Assembly: GCA_018340375.1 (NCBI GenBank)
Contig: JAFFJZ010000017.1
Location: 2,036,001-2,100,000 of the forward strand
Direction: 5' to 3'
Length of the DNA stretch: 64,000 nucleotides
Source: Gonatopus flavifemur
Lineage: Eukaryota > Arthropoda > Insecta > Hymenoptera > Dryinidae
Shown here: positions 1 to 10,326 of the stretch, piece by piece
Position numbering within the stretch: position 1 is the stretch's first letter
Layout: every line of letters begins with the position of its first letter
Position numbers and translations under genes: made by a program
The notes under the pieces: model-generated
The model's database searches: none
What the model was told of the DNA's origin: nothing
What the model saw: only the letters and a program-made list of their open reading frames with translations

Positions 1-399
1 GAAACCTACTCCTGAACTGGAAAGCGAGTCAAAAATGGAGCAGCCAAAAAATCTTTCGAAGAAACGAATGTTTTCAAACTAATGATTGGTAAATTTGGAT
101 GATTTATATGCCTGTGAATAATTATAAGTACTGATAATGTAACGCTTTCTCTTTCTATTCGAAGATTCGAGGTACATTGTCGGATTTATCAAGGTGGTAG
201 AGTGGGCACTTGCCTATAAAGTTCTATCATTTTGGCTTTGATCGTTTTTTTTTATTTCATTTGGTTTTATTTTTATTACTGAAATTATTTCATTTGATTA
301 TTGGAAAACTACGGTTCATCATACATAGAGTTGGATTTTTTGTTATCATTCTTCTATTCTTCATCCTAGTTAAATGATTTGTCATTTTTTTTCTTGTAG
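1..399. other. No gene recognised
   Basis: AT-rich sequence with no frame I can assign. The last 30 bases are a pyrimidine-rich tract that ends in an AG acceptor-like site at 398-399, leading into the exon candidate that follows. Confidence 0.5.
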
Positions 400-496
400 A
401 AATTTGTGCTAGAACTCTCAAAGATAAAAAAGAAACTCGTATTAGGGAGGCTGTCAGCGATTGGCTGATGCAGGCAAAATTCCGAAAAAGCCGAAG
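400..496 (+). CDS. Candidate internal coding exon, unknown protein
   Basis: A 97-nt segment is bounded by a strong pyrimidine tract plus TAG acceptor and by an AAG/gtgagt donor. In the frame that begins after two bases it is fully open and encodes about 31 residues: ICARTLKDKKETRIREAV, then SDWLMQAKFRKSR. The composition is charged and helix-like, as in a real protein segment. I cannot name the family. No partner exon is seen in this window, so it could be one exon of a host gene that continues to the left, or a relic of a spliced mobile-element gene. Exon call moderate, function unknown. Confidence 0.4.
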
Positions 497-780
497 GTGA
501 GTTATGAAACCTTGACATCCAACTATTCGATAGTACGAACAACTGATTTTAATATAAAGTAGTACTGTACAAGTATCGTGAATATGGCGAGAACATATTT
601 TCAACTCCCATTTCTTTCAAATTTACGTAGATTGAATCTAAATTATTGTTTCTCAAATGGTGACTAGATGTTTCTTCAATTGTAAATGATTCGCTTATTT
701 CATTTACGGAAGAAATATGTTAATTAATACATGAACAGTAAAAAACATCGCTGTACAAAATGAAATTTCAGCTTAAACAA

Positions 781-926
781 CCCGTACAGCACCGGACATT
801 TCTACGTTGCCTCTACGTTGCCTCCATGTGGAATCTTCGTTCATCCACGTCCCATCCACGTCCACCATTTATCCATGCAGAGTCCACGGAGATGCCACGT
901 AGAAATCGGTGGATGTGCTGTTAGGG
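781..926. mobile_element. MITE, about 146 bp, imperfect TIRs
   Basis: The left end reads CCCGTACAGCACCGGACATT and the right end, reversed, reads CCCTAACAGCACATCCACC. Both run on into a shared TTTCTACGT. The interior is short repeats of ACGTCCA and ACGTTGCC. There is no coding capacity. The CCC...ACAGCAC ends resemble those of the larger element at 43726-44151, which suggests one family. Confidence 0.6.
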
Positions 927-1399
927 AATGAAATTGCGTTACGTGAGCAGAAGTGTTTGTTTTAATAGCGAACACCATCACATGAGTAATGTTTGCCCTG
1001 CTCATCTAATACAAATAAATCATTTATAATCCATATCACATTCATATATGATATGACCCGTGTACGAAAATTTTTCAGTATCCATTATACCCTGGTGGAC
1101 GCGTCGAGGGTGATTCGAGACTCGAAATGTGCAGAAAAACGAGTCTGATTCGAATGCATTTCGAGAGTTGGGAATCTGTTATATCTTGATAATTAGAGCA
1201 CGTACAGGAACGAGGTAAAAAACGGTTATGAAGCAGAAGAACTGTGGAACGCGATACAAGTGAGATAATGGGGTGCTTTAGGGATGTATAACGAGTAAAT
1301 ACGAGTTGAACGAAGAGTAATTTTTGATGAAACTTCACAGCGGGGACGCGTGAAGCGTTGGAGAATGGGGCGTGGCAAGGTATCGAGCATTGGACGGGA

Positions 1400-3180
1400 G
1401 GGAATACCTCAAATTTATTTTCTTTCCAATTATAAGGGACATTCGAACCACGTACGGAACACCCTCGACGCGAGTTCTTCACGATTCTCGACCCTCAAAA
1501 AATGGTATTGCACGTGAACCGGGAAGAAGGAGGCCCATCATTCAATATCATGTCGCATAATAAGGCCAGAGATCCATCTCCCATCCTAGTTTTCATGATT
1601 TCAGGCGACACTCGGTTTACACACGAAATACTCTCGACACAGGCTCCGCATGCGCAGAGGCTTCTGGTAAATTCTGGGAGGCTCTCAAAATTCCACAAAT
1701 TACAAGCTCACGTGGTGATTGATGCATACATGCATACTGACTCCAGGAAAGTCTCTGAAATTTAGCTTTTTTCCAATTATAAGGGACAATCGAACCACGT
1801 ACGAAACACCCTCGACAGGAGTTCTTCACGATTTTCGACCCTCAAAAAATGGTATTGCACGTGAACCGCGAAGAAGGAGGTCCATCACTCGATATCATGT
1901 CGTATAATTAGGCCAGAGATCCATCTCCCATCCTAGTTCTCAAGATTTTAGGCAACACTCGTTTCACACACGAAATACTCTCGACACAGGCTCCGCATGC
2001 GCAGAGGCTTCCGGTAATTTCTGGGATGGTCTAAAAATTCCACAAATTACTACCTCACGTGGTGATTGATGCATACATGCATACTGACCTCAGGAAAGTC
2101 TCTCAAATTTAGTTTTTTCTTCAATTATAAGGGACAATCGAACCACGTACGAAACACCCTCCACGCGAATTCTTCACGATCTTCAACCCTTAAAAAATGG
2201 TATTGCAAGTTCACCGCGAAGAAGGAAGTCCATCACTCAATATTATGTCGCACGATAAGGCCGGAGATCCATATCTCATCGTAGTTTTCAAGATTTTAGG
2301 CAACACTCGTTTCACACACGGAATACTCTCGACACGGGCTCCTCATGCGTAAAGGCTTCCGGTAATTTCTGGGATGGTCTCAAAATTCCACAAATTACTA
2401 CCTCACGTGGTGATTAATGCATACATGCATACTGACCTCAGGAAAGTCTCTCAAACTTAGTTTCTTTCAATTATAAGGGACAATCGAACCACGTACGAAA
2501 CACCCTCCACGCGAATTCTTCACGATCTTCGACCCTCAAAAAATGGTATTGCACGTGAACTGCGGAGAAGCAGGTCCATCACTTAATATCATGTCGCATA
2601 ATAAGGCCAGAGATCCATATCTCATTGTAGTTCTCAAGATTTTAGGCAACACTCGTTTTACACCCGGCATACTCTCGACACAGGCTTCGCATGCGTAAAG
2701 GCTTCCGGTAAATTCTGGGATGGTCTCAAAATTCCACAAATTACTACCTCACGTGGTCATTGATGCATAGATGCATACTGACTCCAGGAAAGTCTCCCAA
2801 ATTCAGTTTTTTATAATTATAAGGGACATTCGAACACGTACGAAACACCCTCGACGCGAGTTCTTCACGATTTTCGACCCTCAAAAAATGGTATTGCACG
2901 TGAACTGCAAAGAAGGAGTTGCATTACTCAATATCATGTCGCATAATAAGGCCAGAGATCCATCTGTCATCGTAGTTCTCAAGATTTTAGGCAACACTCG
3001 TTTCACACACGAAATACTTTCGACACAGGCTCCGCATGTGTAAAGGCTTCCGGTAAATTCTGGGATGGTCTCAAAATTCCACCAATTACTACCTCACGTG
3101 GTAATTGATGCATAGATGCATACTGACTCCAGGAAAGCCTCTCAAATTGAGTTTCTTGTCAGTACAAGGAACATTCGAAC
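1400..3180. repeat. Satellite-like tandem repeat, period about 346 bp, about 5 copies
   Basis: The marker ATGCATACTGAC recurs at about 1730, 2077, 2425, 2771 and 3116, giving spacings of 347, 348, 346 and 345. Each unit also carries GAACCACGTACGAAACACCC, then AAAAAATGGTATTGCACGTG, then GCATAATAAGGCCAGAGATC. The remaining part of a last unit resumes after the MITE at 3184-3421. Small open frames on both strands in this array simply repeat with the unit and are not credible genes. Confidence 0.9.
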
Positions 3181-3183
3181 CTC

Positions 3184-3421
3184 CCCTGGCAAAAAAACGT
3201 CGTGCACATGAAGTTCAAACAGCGTACCAATAACGTGATTCTGGCCAATATACGTTCAATGCACGCTTACTTCAATATAAGCGTGAGTACAGCGTACATG
3301 AACGCTCTTCTTCACGCTCAATCCACGCTCAACTGCGCCAATTGACTCTTAATATACTCTCATGTGACGGTATTAACACTCCTATGCGACGCTCCAAATG
3401 CACGCTTTATTTTCACCAGGG
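3184..3421. mobile_element. MITE with CCCTGG termini inserted in the satellite
   Basis: The left end is CCCTGGCAAAAAAACGTCGTGCAC and the right end, reversed, is CCCTGGTGAAAATAAAGCGTGC. It is flanked by a perfect 5-bp duplication ACCTC (3179-3183 and 3422-3426), and the satellite unit resumes after it. Length 238 bp, non-coding. Related ends occur at about 4162, 38279-38438 and 52119-52283. Confidence 0.8.
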
Positions 3422-3559
3422 ACCTCCGAAACACCCCCGACGCAATCTCAATAGTATTTTCAACCGCACAAGATGTCGCTAATCGAACGGAATGCTTATA
3501 AGTTGCTTCACTCCGATTCCATTCCATCTCAAACATCCAGTCCTACGGCCATATGTGTA

Positions 3560-3752
3560 CACAGTAAAAAATTTCGCGTCATTTTTCCATAATACACATT
3601 TTTGTGTATGATATTCAACAGTTTTGTGTGTTAATTCGACACATTTGTGTATCAAATTAACACACAATTATGTCAAATTAACACACAAAACTGTTGAATA
3701 TCATACACAAAAATGTGTATTATGGAAAAATGACGCAAAATTTTCTATTGTG
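3560..3752. mobile_element. Palindromic MITE with TA duplication (Tc1/mariner type)
   Basis: An almost perfect foldback of 193 bp. The left arm starts CACAGTAAAAAATTTCGCGT and the right arm, reversed, CACAATAGAAAATTTTGCGT. The arms pair for about 85 bp through TTTTTCCATAATACACA and CAACAGTTTTGTGTGTTAA. It is flanked by TA on both sides. Non-coding. The TA target suggests the Tc1/mariner superfamily. Confidence 0.8.
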
Positions 3753-4034
3753 TATGTGAAATCATTTATCTTACTTTTATCCCCATTCATTATTCGAGGC
3801 ATTCAAATCTGCCACGTATGACACTCCAAATATACACGGAATCCAATGTTGCCGCTTTTCGCTTGAGGTCAAGTGATGAAATGACTCATCAGATTCAATG
3901 AACTTCCACATATTTCCCTATTAGATTTCGAGCTTTTGATTTTGACAAAGGTAATAGAAAACAATGGGGTAACTGACGAAAGCATACCTTGTTTCGTTTA
4001 TCTAATTTTGTTGTAATAGGATTTAAGAGGTCTT

Positions 4035-4440
4035 TTTCACCAGGGTCATACATGAGTCATCTCCACCAGGGTCATCTATCAATTTTGTGTTGCCGTTCAA
4101 CAGATAATTCTAAATCTCAGTCAAAATTTTCTAATTCATCCTACTTGGCATTTTGAGCAGTACCCTGGTAAAAATAAAGCGTGCAAAACGATGTTCAAAT
4201 GATGTGCAAATGATGTTACGGGGCCTATGAGAATGTGCATGCACACTGTTGTCTATTTTTTCATCTACTCTGTGCACATTCTACCATACTGAACGTTGTG
4301 TACACATTCTGCTCACTTTATTTCGTTGCACGCTGTTTCTGCATTGTTGAGTTCAACACCAAATGCATGGTGTTTGCACATTATTTTGTAGCTTATGTGG
4401 ATATTGTATTTCAATTGGTCTGAACGCTTTTTTACGAACT
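4035..4440. repeat. Fragments of CCCTGG-type MITEs
   Basis: TTTTTCACCAGGG at about 4035-4046 and CACCAGGGTCATC just after it look like right ends. CCCTGGTAAAAATAAAGCGT near 4162 is a left end of the same family as 3184-3421. A degraded right end GAACGCTTTTTTAC lies near 4422. There is no clear target duplication and no gene. Confidence 0.4.
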
Positions 4441-4691
4441 CTTATACACACTAGATTAATGCTCTTCATACGCTCTTCGTATAATCTGACAAGTGAATGA
4501 ATACTTGATCAGATTTATAAGTTTACATAAAAACAAATTCCCCTCCAGAGACCTATTCATTTTTCGTTCCAGAAGATTTTGAAACTATTGGTTTACATTT
4601 CACGGAAACGCAATTTGAAATTTCTCAACCCCCCGGACCAGCATTTGGTGAAGTACACAATTCGACCTCGAAAAAAACATTTATCTCATGA

Positions 4692-4789
4692 CCCCAAGAG
4701 ACCACAAACCTTCAAGAACGTTCATTGAATGTTCCTGGACGTTCGCGGACGTTTATTAAACGTTCCTAAAGGTTTGTGTTCTCTTGGGG
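4692..4789. mobile_element. Short foldback MITE, 98 bp
   Basis: CCCCAAGAGACCACAAACCT at the left pairs with AGGTTTGTGTTCTCTTGGGG at the right. The interior is repeats of GAACGTT and GGACGTT. Non-coding hairpin. Superfamily not assignable. Confidence 0.7.
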
Positions 4790-5815
4790 GACATACTCAT
4801 TTTTTTATCATATTTTAGGGAAACGAATTTTTCTAAATTTCATCACGCAGCTTATTCTTGTTCATCTAAAACAGTTGACACCTAAGGATAAATTCTAATC
4901 GATATTAATCCCCTAACGCTGGAGAGTCGCGGAGAGTCTCGGTGTGAGTTGCGTGGGGGGAACGCCAACCACAGCGAGTCATACGTCTGTATTGGTGAAC
5001 TGAGAGAGTATTAGTGCTACCGTGAGGTCCCCTCCACCCTCTCTCGCCCCACTCCTTGTCCCGCGCCACCGATGTAGCAACGAATATATCTTTGTTTACT
5101 TGAATAACGTTGATCCGAGTGAATCCAAAACACGAAAATGAAGTATATATTCTCATTTGATAACTTTATGAAGTATCAACTTTTCGGTCATTCAAGTTTT
5201 GTTACTTTTCACATTCAGAATTTCTTTGTTTTCTTCTTTTCCTCCATCTCACGGCCCTGGCGCACGTGTGAAGAGATCGTCCCACTTATACGATGCGCCA
5301 CCCAAACCAAGAGTGGGGTTTGGCAACCAGGCGTTAGATGGTTAAAATTTTCAATTATGAAACGCATACAAAATGTGTTAAATGATCCCGATGAACCAGT
5401 TCATGTGTCTGAAGTTTTTATCTGAATTGTAAACATTCAAGTTCTTTCCTCAGATGGTGTAATAGGTATATATAATCTCTGAGAACGAAAAAAGACCTCA
5501 GTGGCGTGAGAAAAGTAAGAAAATTGCATCCGTATTCTATTCCCATACGTATTGTAGTATTCACAAGAATTCCAGTACGTTCGAAGTTAACTATTATAGA
5601 ACGGAGTTATTCTTGAAAATAGTTTCTGAAAACCATCTGAAACATCGAAGTCACAAATACATGATTCAATTTGAGAAGTCAGTGAATTGTATGATTTCTC
5701 ATTGAAATAAAATTATGATGAAGATTAAATACTATATTTCCGAACAAGCTTGTTATTTCAGCAAATATAATAAAAAATACATTTTGCACTTAATGGAGAA
5801 GTATGAAAGTTTATT
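4790..5815. other. No gene recognised
   Basis: A GC-richer patch at about 4910-5080 stands out from the AT-rich surroundings, and short frames on both strands cross it, but nothing in them is recognisable. The rest is AT-rich and featureless, probably the flank or 3' untranslated part of the transposase gene that ends at 5816. Confidence 0.4.
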
Positions 5816-6752
5816 CTAATCACCATAACAACCATATGGTATTCGGCTCACAAATGAATTGGATTTTACATCGATTAAAATACCCTGACAATCAATTTCA
5901 TTTTGATCGATAGTAAGTAAACTTCCATACCCACAAACTGTTTGGATGTGGTCCACCTTTACATGTTCATGTTCAAGTATAGGCTGTGTTTCAAGTAAGA
6001 CATGTCGAACTAAAAATATGACTTCCATATGTTCAATATATAAAATTTTTTCAATCGACACTGCTTTTCCATCTTTAGTATAAATTAACGAGTCATTATT
6101 TTTTAATCTTGAACAATAGGTATTTGTATAAATTCTGAATCCATTCAAAAGTATGCAATCGAAAGACGTCAAATTTTTTGTATCAAGATAGTTTTGAGCA
6201 AGAACCGTTCCTCCTTCGTAAAAAAAAAAGTTGGAGACTTACCTTTTCCTAAAAGTATCATTTCATCGGAACGGGTAAAATATTTCAATTTTCATTGGGA
6301 TAGATCTTCATAACAGTCCATAACATCCTCTGAAGATGCAAGTTGTTGACATAAAATTGGTAAAGCGTTGAATATCTGGAATTTTCGCACAACTTGACCA
6401 GCAACGTGAGTTGGGCTTTTGATATACTGTAATATACGTCTATTTTCACCTTCATAAATGAACGCATTATGCGTCCACAATGGACCCCAGTTTTTAACAG
6501 CTTTTGTCGGATGAGTAAGTAGGTGTATATTATAAACCATGTTAGATTCTCCGAAGTACTCTTGATACAAAAAGACATATTTCATGAGAAGAATATGTGC
6601 TTCAGCCAACTCTTCCGCAATAATAGATTTTTGTAACAATATATTAGTAGCTTTGGAAAGCATAGAGATATGAGCAAGATATTTACGTTCTAAAATACCA
6701 CTGAGGCATGGACTGCAATAAAAAGTTAACCAAGATCTCCATTCCGAAGCTT

Positions 6753-8338
6753 CCCTACTGTAAATTCCCAGTTAGTTCGCATGGGTCTTCGCACAGGAAT
6801 CAAGTGGGTCGCATGGGTCTTCGAATGGGTTGCATATGTCTTCGCATGGGAAGCAAGTGGGTCGCATGGGTCTTTGCATGGAAATCAGGTGGGTTGCATG
6901 TGTCTTCGCATGGGAAGCAAGTGGGTCGCATGGGTCATCACATGCGCATCAACTGGATCGCATGGGTCGTCCCATATGAATCACGGGGGTTTTTTCCTCG
7001 GTGAAAAAACGGCCTATTTTCAACAATTTTTCCCTATATAAAAAATGAAATATCTCATCAAACTTTTTACTGTCTCAAAGATACATATTTGACAAAGAAT
7101 TTCTGAAATTTTCGTAGGAGATGAACAAAACTCTGCGATTGCGACGTCATTTCTGACGACCCCTCGGAAAAAGGTGCATCCGCGTGGACAGCAGAACTCA
7201 TAACAGAATCATCCAAAATGAAAAAAACCAAAATCCGTGTTTTAGTTGAGACCATAAAATAGAACTTGGACTTTTGAAGAAAAAAAAATAATTGTAATTG
7301 AAAGGAGGAGACATCCTTCGTCCAAGTTCTTGTGAATTGAATCTCGAAGACCTGTGTGAAATTTCATGAGAATCGGTCGTGTAGTTCTTCAGAAATCTTG
7401 ACAACCGTTTTTTTCCGAGATGCGTCGGAGAAATGTTTATAACTGGCTCAATTACCAGAATTTTAACATTCAAATTTGACAAAATATAGTTCAAAGGTTA
7501 CACTGGAAAAAAATGTAGTGGAGCCAACTGCATATGAGTTTGGATACGGCGAATCCCGCCATGCGGTTGACTGAACCGAATATCGATGGGATCACATGCT
7601 TATTCGGTCATTTCAATCGATATTCGGTTGCGTCAACCGCATGGCGGGATTTGCCGTATCCAAACTCATATGCAATTGGCTCCTCTACATTTTTTCTCAG
7701 TGTATTTTATATGTACTCAAAAATGCAAGTAATAACTTGTCTTCCTCATATGTAAAAAAAATGGGAAGATGAGCGTTGTTTTTTCGCCTCTAAGACCCCT
7801 CTAAACCTTTGAATATCAAATATCAGATATTTTTTCGACTATTATTGCACATTTATGAAGTTTTTTGGTTGATGCCACATTTTCCCATGGGTGAGCCATG
7901 ACATGCGACATCTTCCCATGGGTGACGCATGCGAAACCTTCCCATGGGTGACGCATGCGACAGTTTCCTATGCGTGACCCATGGGACACTGCCGCATGTG
8001 TGACTCACGGGAAAATGTCGCATGTGATACCCAGTCTCAAATTCGCATGGGTATCCTCCCATGCGACATTTTCGCATGTGACGGACATGCGAAAAATCCC
8101 CATAGGACATCATCACATGCGAAACAAACCCAGTCCTCAATTCGCATGGGTCTCCCCATGCAACATTTTCCCATGTGACACCCATGTGACATTTTCGCAT
8201 GGGAAACCCATGCAACATTTTCACATGGGCCACCCATGTGAAACTTTCCCATGGAATAGGATCGCATGCGTAATAAACCCAGTCCCAAATTCGCATAGGA
8301 AATTTCGCATGCGAACTAACTGGGAATTTACAGTAGGG
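6753..8338. mobile_element. Non-autonomous DNA transposon full of GCATGGGT minisatellite
   Basis: The perfect terminal inverted repeat begins CCCTACTGTAAATTCCCAGT and runs on for about 30 bp. The flanks are TT on both sides, so a 2-bp duplication. Removing the element and one TT puts the transposase frame back in phase, which supports the boundaries. The interior holds two blocks of GCATGGG/CCCATGC-rich repeats (about 6775-6990 in one orientation and 7860-8320 in the other), and a separate MITE at 7501-7702. No transposase frame; the long open frames inside are made of the repeat itself. Confidence 0.8.
7501..7702. mobile_element. Foldback MITE with TA duplication, nested
   Basis: The left arm starts CACTGGAAAAAAATGTAGTG and the right, reversed, CACTGAGAAAAAATGTAGAG. 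The arms pair for about 70 bp through GGATACGGCGAATCCCGCCA. TA lies at 7499-7500 and 7703-7704. It sits inside the 6753-8338 element, so it is a third level of nesting in the transposase gene. Confidence 0.85.
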
Positions 8339-8610
8339 TTTCCACAATTTTCTGTCACGAATGTTGCGGGGTGTTCTAGTGATTGATCGTGGAGGTTTTA
8401 TATGCCGCAAACGGTCATCGATCGCTTCGATTAAGTGATCTATTCCCATATAATTTTCCACATTAATCCAAAACTTTTTTCTCAAAGACTCGAAAAGTAG
8501 TTCCATATGTCGACTAATGACGCCTAGCGAAAGCCAATGCATGTAATCTGGAACTGTTCCTTCGATCATGTTGAAAAACATCAATATTTTGAGAGGTGAA
8601 GGTCCTTTTT

Positions 8611-8615
8611 TTATT

Positions 8616-8650
<35 letters not shown>

Positions 8651-8652
8651 TT
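8611..8652. repeat. (TTTA)n tail of the LINE
   Basis: About nine TTTA units. On the minus strand this is the (AAAT)n 3' tail of the retrotransposon copy. Confidence 0.85.
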
Positions 8653-8836
8653 CAACGGGCAATAACGCTCTTTAGTGACCAAATTATTGATACAATACAG
8701 TGAAAATTTAACAGATAAAATAAAAATAAAAAAAAAAATAAAAAAAAGAAATCATATAAAGTGAACAGACGGATTACAAAAAGACATAGTACAAAATATA
8801 ACATCCTGTACAGGATAAATAACGAGTATAAGAATA

Positions 8837-9655
8837 TTACAATCTCACACACCTACTAGAACATGCTCTAGAGACAGAAGTCTTGAATACTGAAACTGAT
8901 CCAGAAAAGAAATCCAACTCATCTCTATAAGTATTTGCTAAACAACAAATTCGATTTACTGGGTCAGTATAAAAGAATTGCGACTTAAACATAGGAACAT
9001 TGAAAAGTAATGGGTTCCTAAGAGACCTGGAGGGTACATTGAAATTTAAGAGAGAGAGAAGTTCAGGGCAATTGATTTGACCATTGATTATTTTGAAAAT
9101 GAATACCAAATCATTGATCATTCTACGAGTTTCGAGAGTGTTCATGTTGAACAACCCCAACAACGGACCATAATCATGGCAGGATATAGCCATGGGGGTA
9201 TGATTTTTGAAAGCCAAAAATCGTAAAAATCTATGCGGAACTCTCTCGATAAGTTTACAATATTTGTCATGATGAGGAGACCAAATGTGAGTCGCGTATT
9301 CTAAGTTAGGTCTCACGAGAGCATTGTATAACGTAATCAATGTTGAGGGCTCCTTGAAGTCAGCAGACATACGCTTCAAAAAACCGAGCTGCTTCATAGC
9401 TGTGTTCACCACATTATGATAGTGAAAAGTAAAATTAAGCTTGGAATCGAACGTAATACCTAAATCGAGCATATTCTGCACAACCTCCAAGCTTGAGCCA
9501 CTCAACTCATAAGAGAAGGTAATGGGCTGCAATTTGCGCGACAGTCTCATAACTTTACACGTACGTTTTGGTAGTACACTAAAGGGCGAGTCACAGGTTT
9601 TTTTGCGATGATGGATTCCGGGTTTTGTGTAGAGGAACAATTTTCGGTACACCAT
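8837..9655 (-). pseudogene. LINE ORF2, C-terminal RT fragment
   Basis: About 270 residues correspond to the thumb and C-terminal part of a CR1/Jockey-like reverse transcriptase. Typical landmarks are LGITFDSKLNFTFHYHNVV, AMKQLGFLKRMSADF, LYNALVRPNLEYATHIWSP and the tail with RRMINDLVFIFKIINGQI. The endonuclease domain and the catalytic YxDD region are missing, so it is inactive. The first about 20 residues are not RT-like and mark the deletion junction. Confidence 0.8.
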
Positions 9656-10326
9656 TGAGATATCTGATGGTCTTTGTCGGGTCGTTTAGGTCTTTCAAAC
9701 GATCACGAAGATTGCTTAAGTGTGCACGTTGCCGAGGAGTCCGATCGAGTGAGATTTTGACAGGGCCCCCGTAAGCAGACTTCCCTCTGATGATATCCAA
9801 AGGCGTACGACTACACGGGAAAGTCACACATAAGGGGCGAACCTTATTATCATTGGGTTTTCCCAAGCGACGAAAACGTATATCATGACAGCAATCGGGT
9901 TTGATTGCTGACAAAACCTTATTGACCTCAGTAAGATCAGAAGAACCTGAAGAAACATTCTCAGGAACATTGAACATCATGATATTGAAAGAACGACTCC
10001 GACGATCTTCCAGTTCGCTGAAAAACTCCTCTTCATCACAAGAAATTGTTGAATGATTATTAGCATCGGATCTCCCATTTTCAAGCATACAAGCTGTCAA
10101 AGAGCGAGCTAATGTTCGATAACAACACAGAGTCACGGTCGTCGCTCTGCGAAGATGACAAAGCAGGTGTTCTCAACATTTCGCAATCCAGCAAAGTCCC
10201 AACATGCCACGGGTGACCACTTCTGGACAGACATGAAGGCCCAGGATGAGAAATAACGCCGCAAGAGTTACAGGATAATGGATCCTTAACGGCTTTGGAG
10301 CACCCTTTGCAGATCTTACTGGACAT
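9591..10326 (-). pseudogene. LINE ORF1 (zinc-motif, RNA-binding) remnant
   Basis: Starts at the ATG at 10324-10326. The N-terminus has a PHD/zinc-knuckle-like motif CKGCSKAVKDPLSCNSC ... HPGPSC. Further on lie the acidic and helical stretch EEEFFSELEDRRSRSFNIMM and the ORF1 signature IRFRRLGK ... ISLDRTPRQRAHL, as in ORF1 proteins of insect CR1/Jockey-type elements that bind the element RNA. The frame shifts once near 10085-10135, so the protein would be broken. The C-terminus runs into the deletion junction. Confidence 0.65.

Noticed and set aside
1075..2739. Several open frames on both strands in the first 3 kb
   Set aside because: They repeat with the 346-bp satellite unit, occur on both strands and resemble no protein.
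6775..8320. Regularly spaced short repeats that could suggest a CRISPR-like array
   Set aside because: Units are diverged, have no unique spacers, sit inside a TIR-bounded element and the DNA is eukaryotic.
7853..8336. Long minus-strand frame rich in His, Met and Cys fused to transposase sequence
   Set aside because: It is read-through from the Tnp2 gene into minisatellite DNA; the composition comes from the repeat.
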